NCBI GenBank assembly: GCA_016934035.1
Contig: JAFGTP010000054.1
Location: 154,948-218,947, forward strand
Reading direction: 5' to 3'
Source: Fidelibacterota bacterium
GTDB lineage: Bacteria > Fidelibacterota > UBA2242 > JAFGTP01
Length of the DNA: 64,000 nt
Shown here: piece after piece, positions 60,525 to 64,000 of the stretch
Position numbering within the stretch: the first letter of the stretch is position 1
Layout: each line of letters opens with the position of its first letter
Notes under the pieces: generated by a model
Databases searched by the model: none
Told to the model about the DNA's origin: nothing
What the model saw: only the letters and a program-made list of their open reading frames with translations
Program-made: the position numbers and the translations under genes

Positions 60525-62594
60525 TTATTTCCCCTCATTTTCATTGATAATTGCAAACATTGGGACCTCAACACTTAAGGGGCGTTTTGTGCCTTTGGCT
60601 ACTTCTGACCACTCCACGCCGGCCATTTTGAACAATCGGGGCAGCAGAACGCCACAGGTATTTCCGCCACAGGCCCCCATTCCGAGACGCAGGGGTTTTA
60701 ACTGATTGACGTCTCTGACTTTGTGTTCTTCAATATAATCCAGCACCTCTTTTACAGTGATTTTTTCACACTGGCAGACGATACCATTATCAGGAAGATA
60801 GGAAAATCGGGCTTCTTTCAGGGGAACTGACACTGCCGGCGGCTGTATGACGATACCCGCAACTTTATTTCCGATTGCCAAATCAACTTTTACAGTGATC
60901 AGGTGGGTTTTAAATTTTTTCATTGTCCGGATTTTAAGGACTACTCCGTCGCCGATGTGATTTCCGGTTGCATCAGCGAGGGGGATTTTATCGCCGATAT
61001 CAAAGGCCGGAATAAATTCGTAGGGAATTACCACTTCGGCAAAATTTTCATCCGCCTGACGGGCCAAAACAATGGCTAATCCCGGACAGATGGCGACGCA
61101 TAACCCACAGCCGGTACATCCTTCTGTGTAGATTGGAATATCCATAATTGAACCCAGGTTTTCTTTCAATTGGATTGCCTGCACCGGGCAAACCGAAGTG
61201 CAGGGATTACAGGGAATTTCCTGGCTGCAATTAATGATTGGCTGAAATTTTTCTGTTAATATCGTTTCCGGCAAATCATAGATTTTACCGGGATGGCTTT
61301 TAAGCACTTCGGCTTTTTCATGATAGGATTCATCGATTATTACTTCTTTACCAAGCAGTTGCGCCATTTCAAGGCCTGCAATTCTGCCACCAAACATGGC
61401 TGATGAAGCTTCTGCAATTTCCCGGGCATCTCCGGTTTTTACTACTTTAAAGCCAAAACTTTGGGCCATCTCATAAAATTCATCCACCGGAGAAAGGCCC
61501 ACGGCGATCAATAGTGTGTCTACCTTGAATGTTTTTGCTGTTTCCAGAACTGGGTTCCAGTTTTCGTCCACTTTTGCAATAGTGACCTTTTCTACTTTAC
61601 GGTCCCCTTCTGCTGACAATATGGTGTGGTTCAGATAAACCGGCACTCCCATGCGCCTGATTTTATCGGCATGGACTTTATAACCGGAAGGCTTGTCCAG
61701 AATATCACATATACCCACAGCCTGTATCCCGGCCTGCAATGCATGATAGGCCGCGATTAATCCAACATTGCCACTTCCAATAATAAAAATTCTGTCCGAG
61801 GACTTGACCAAATCCCGATTGACCATGGTCTGAAAGGCTCCGGCGCCATAGACTCCCGGCAAATCATTGCCCGGAAAAATCAGGGACCTCTCCCGGGCAC
61901 CGGAAGATACGATGATTCCTTCAAAATGAATGATAATATAATTTTCCTGATTTACAAACACACCGGCACTCTGATCCTTGAAAATACCGACTATTGAGGA
62001 GCCGGTGAAAATTCGAATATTTTTAAAACTTCTGACCTTGTCCTCCAAAATATGGCCGATATCAATTCCCCGGGTACCGGCATAGCAATCCTCAATAGAT
62101 CCGAAAAATTTATGGGTCTGCAGCAGTAGTTTTCCACCCAATTCTTCTTTGTCGTCGACAATAATGATTGAAAAACCCAGTTCCGCCAGTTCAACAGCAG
62201 CTGTCAGCCCTGATGGTCCGCCACCGACGACCAAAACGTCACATTTAAACTCTTTCTTTTCAAAATGTTCAAATGGATGGTCATCAGTTGGCAATTCCGG
62301 CAGATGTTTGAGTGTCTGAATAGACATATCCTCACGTAGTGGTGTAATGCAGGATTTTTGCGGTACGCCATCGATAATTACTGTACAGTGAGAACACTGG
62401 CCGTTGGCGCAATAGATTCCTTTGGGGGAATCGTTTTTTTTGTGGATTGAAAATTCCTTAACGCCATTGGCTATCAGGGCTGAAGAGACAGCTTCCCCTT
62501 CGTAACCATAGAATTCCTGTTCATTGAAATAGAACCTGACTTGTTTGAGGTTTTCCTTTTTTGTCAAGATCGGATGTTGTTCAATTCTCTGCAT
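60525..62594 (-). CDS. FAD/NAD-binding Fe-S oxidoreductase, alpha-type subunit (HcnA/HcnB-like fusion)
   Basis: 689 residues with five parts. A [2Fe-2S] domain at ~15-85 (GIYCANGQCSHC ... KSC). A pyridine-nucleotide-disulphide oxidoreductase at ~95-430 (VVGGGPSGLTAAVELAELG, IIGSGNVGLIAAYHAL). Two [4Fe-4S] motifs at ~455-520 (CNPCTSVCPVQAI, CTGCGLCVAICPGLAI). A linker beta-domain. A BFD-type [2Fe-2S] domain at ~615-660 (CQCEKITVKEVL ... GACGGNTCG). This equals the alpha and gamma parts of sarcosine-oxidase/hcnAB-type heteromers plus a ferredoxin module, which suggests electrons leave to ferredoxin or a quinone rather than to oxygen (inference). Co-transcribed with the DAO subunit. Confidence 0.87.
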   Translation of the reverse strand: MQRIEQHPILTKKENLKQVRFYFNEQEFYGYEGEAVSSALIANGVKEFSIHKKNDSPKGIYCANGQCSHCTVIIDGVPQKSCITPLREDMSIQTLKHLPELPTDDHPFEHFEKKEFKCDVLVVGGGPSGLTAAVELAELGFSIIIVDDKEELGGKLLLQTHKFFGSIEDCYAGTRGIDIGHILEDKVRSFKNIRIFTGSSIVGIFKDQSAGVFVNQENYIIIHFEGIIVSSGARERSLIFPGNDLPGVYGAGAFQTMVNRDLVKSSDRIFIIGSGNVGLIAAYHALQAGIQAVGICDILDKPSGYKVHADKIRRMGVPVYLNHTILSAEGDRKVEKVTIAKVDENWNPVLETAKTFKVDTLLIAVGLSPVDEFYEMAQSFGFKVVKTGDAREIAEASSAMFGGRIAGLEMAQLLGKEVIIDESYHEKAEVLKSHPGKIYDLPETILTEKFQPIINCSQEIPCNPCTSVCPVQAIQLKENLGSIMDIPIYTEGCTGCGLCVAICPGLAIVLARQADENFAEVVIPYEFIPAFDIGDKIPLADATGNHIGDGVVLKIRTMKKFKTHLITVKVDLAIGNKVAGIVIQPPAVSVPLKEARFSYLPDNGIVCQCEKITVKEVLDYIEEHKVRDVNQLKPLRLGMGACGGNTCGVLLPRLFKMAGVEWSEVAKGTKRPLSVEVPMFAIINENEGK

Positions 62595-62743
62595 GTGCTC
62601 TCCCTAAAAAATATTCACGAGGATAAGACAAAGCGTATGCCATTGCTGTTCCCCAATTTCATCTTATTTGAAAAATCCCTTGAAAAGATAATTTTTTCTT
62701 CTAAACTTTCAAATAAATCAATTTTTTTAGTGAAAAGAGAAAA
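62595..62743. promoter_or_regulatory. Divergent promoter region with 10-bp inverted repeat
   Basis: 149 bases between divergent genes. A perfect 10-bp inverted repeat TTATTTGAAA (62664-62673) / TTTCAAATAA (62707-62716) spans it with 33 bases between the arms, about four helical turns from centre to centre. It could bind a dimeric regulator of the oxidoreductase operon; no promoter boxes could be set with confidence. Confidence 0.35.
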
Positions 62744-64000
62744 ATGAAAAATTCTGCAGTTTTTTTTATAATTGGTATAATTTCTATTCTGATTTTTCAA
62801 TGTTCGGGAAAATCGGAAGAAAACCTGATCAGAAAAAATATTATTGCCGGTAATTATGAAATTGCCCAAAGACTGTTGCTGGACTTAATCATTGCCAACC
62901 AGGACAGCATTGATCAGGATTATATTGATTCCATCAAGTTTGAAATCGAGCGACTGGACCGGATAAAACTGGATTTTAACCTGGACTCTTCTCAAGTTTT
63001 GGAAAAAGTCAGAAAATATGTGCCCTCGGCCAAAGATTCCAGTCTGCGACTTTGGACACAACAAAATTACCTTGAATCAAAAATCATCGAAGGCAAAGTG
63101 AAATATTTCAACCATGCTGTGGAAAACCTCTTTCGTGTCCATCCCGAATTGAGGATGATAAAGACCAAAGCAGACAGTATCACAACCGACCAGAGAAAAA
63201 TCAGAAAATATGTCTCTTTCCCGCTGGCCATGCATATCAACCGCGTCCTAAGTGATGGTAAAAAGTATAAAAAAAAGTATTTACTTCCAGTGACCATGCA
63301 TGTCACTCACACCATTGAAATCGAACCCAATCTCCTTCCCAAAGATGAAATCGTCAAGTGTTGGATTCCCTATCCTCTGGAAATCGAGAAGCAGCAGTAT
63401 AATATCCAAAGAATCACCTCAAATCCCCATGTTCACGTAATTGCTGATAACAACAATCTCCAAAGGACCATTTTTATGCAGGCAATAGCCAAACCTGATA
63501 CGGGCATAACCTTTATGGTGAAATATGAGTTTACTTCAACGGCTATTTATAACAATATTGAGGCTGACAAAGTAAAAGTTTTATCGGATACAACGGAATT
63601 TTCCAATTATCTCAAAGAAAGACCACCCCACATTGTTTTTCCGGAACCCTTGATTGAACTGTCGCACAGGATTGTGGGCAATGAAAAAAACCCTTATCTC
63701 GTTGCAAAAAAAATCTTCACCTGGATTGATGAGAATATTGACTGGACTTTGTGCCGGGAATATTCAACAATCAGAAGCCTGGCTCTTTACCCTTTTTTCT
63801 ACAAACAGGGTGATGCCGGTGTGAAGACCTTTCTATTTATGAGTTTGTGTCGATATAATAAAATTCCCGCAAGGCTGGTTTCCGGCTGGCAGTTTCAGCC
63901 ACCCTTAAAATCCCTTCATGACTGGTGTGAAATTTACTTGGATCCCTATGGCTGGGTGCCGGTTGATGTGACTTACGGTATGCAAAATTTTCCCGATGAT
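62744..64000 (+). CDS. Transglutaminase-fold lipoprotein, catalytic Cys replaced (3' end outside window)
   Basis: The frame runs from ATG 62744 to the window end (419 residues so far). Lipoprotein signal (SILIFQC). An N-terminal helical part (~22-165) and a beta-domain (~185-290; KCWIPYPLEIEKQQYN) precede a transglutaminase-like domain (~325-419) with LVAKKIFTWIDENIDW, FYKQGDAGVKTFLFMSLCR, IPARLVSGW, and HDWCEIYLDPYGWVPVDVTYG. In active relatives the Cys nucleophile sits at the position taken here by Ala (QGDAG, codon GCC at 63815-63817); the His and Asp of the triad are kept. So it is probably non-catalytic, or uses a nearby residue. Periplasmic lipid-anchored role unknown. Divergent from the oxidoreductase operon. 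Confidence 0.82.
   Translation, partial: MKNSAVFFIIGIISILIFQCSGKSEENLIRKNIIAGNYEIAQRLLLDLIIANQDSIDQDYIDSIKFEIERLDRIKLDFNLDSSQVLEKVRKYVPSAKDSSLRLWTQQNYLESKIIEGKVKYFNHAVENLFRVHPELRMIKTKADSITTDQRKIRKYVSFPLAMHINRVLSDGKKYKKKYLLPVTMHVTHTIEIEPNLLPKDEIVKCWIPYPLEIEKQQYNIQRITSNPHVHVIADNNNLQRTIFMQAIAKPDTGITFMVKYEFTSTAIYNNIEADKVKVLSDTTEFSNYLKERPPHIVFPEPLIELSHRIVGNEKNPYLVAKKIFTWIDENIDWTLCREYSTIRSLALYPFFYKQGDAGVKTFLFMSLCRYNKIPARLVSGWQFQPPLKSLHDWCEIYLDPYGWVPVDVTYGMQNFPDD

Noticed and set aside
1-64000. CRISPR arrays, rRNA operons, insertion-sequence transposases
   Set aside because: None seen on reading both strands; the only dispersed repeat is the ~105-bp pair near the left end.

Overview
The window comes from a diderm bacterium of the FCB (Fibrobacterota-Chlorobiota-Bacteroidota) superphylum or one of its satellite phyla, such as the Marinimicrobia, KSB1, Calditrichota, Cloacimonadota or Ignavibacteria type. 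The reasons are a full-length SprA-type translocon of the type IX secretion system (T9SS), three PorV/PorQ-family outer-membrane proteins, two secreted proteins with a C-terminal T9SS-type sorting domain, a SusC/SusD pair, and lipid A genes (lpxB, lpxK). Two well-formed TTGACA promoters argue mildly against a classical Bacteroidota promoter system. The exact phylum cannot be fixed from the sequence alone. No rRNA, tRNA, CRISPR array, transposase or phage structural gene was seen.

Layout. 1-1207: end of a peptide/nickel-type ABC transporter operon (two ATPases). 1208-4684: a large secreted T9SS cargo protein flanked by two copies of a ~105-bp palindromic repeat. 4685-7087 (minus): ECF sigma factor, membrane protein (probable anti-sigma) and DUF4097 beta-repeat protein as one operon. 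7414-11539 (minus): SusC/SusD pair. 11860-17317: TPR protein, a lipoprotein that looks like a degenerate two-lobed aspartic protease, a 1068-residue GAF/PAS histidine kinase and a DUF3108 protein. 17396-19228: U32 peptidase/rRNA hydroxylation family. 19275-32545 (minus): a tightly packed block rdgB - sprA - glutaminyl-cyclase-like M28 protein - prmA - lipoprotein - T9SS cargo - PorV/Q - PorV/Q. 32761-34251: 5'-nucleotidase. 34402-37502: Gfo/Idh oxidoreductase - lpxB - lpxK. 37670-44385: a giant duplicated CPBP membrane protease, an archaeal-type AAA ATPase, an orphan response regulator and a PlsC-like acyltransferase. 44449-45339 (minus): two AbrB/MazE-type genes and a Doc/Fic-fold protein that lacks the catalytic residues. 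45877-52261: mutS, a PorV/Q-family gene, two TagF-like glycerophosphotransferases and ssb. 52332-54728 (minus): YifB/ComM and a GrdB-like protein. 55183-59310: a small excisionase-type HTH protein, a patatin-POTRA-barrel protein and an SsnA-like amidohydrolase. 59374-62594 (minus): a two-subunit FAD/Fe-S amine or amino-acid dehydrogenase. 62744-64000: start of a transglutaminase-fold lipoprotein whose catalytic Cys position is Ala.

The genes serve mostly cell-envelope biology: protein export across the outer membrane (SprA, PorV/Q, sorting-domain cargo, probable N-terminal pyroglutamate formation), nutrient import (SusCD, ABC), lipid A and envelope polymer synthesis, plus DNA maintenance (MutS, SSB, YifB, RdgB). 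The most novel-looking points are the sprA operon with its cyclase-like gene, the AbrB-AbrB-pseudo-Doc module with a palindrome over its promoter, several apparent pseudoenzymes (transglutaminase, retropepsin-like, Doc, GrdB-like), and the repeat pair around the first cargo gene.
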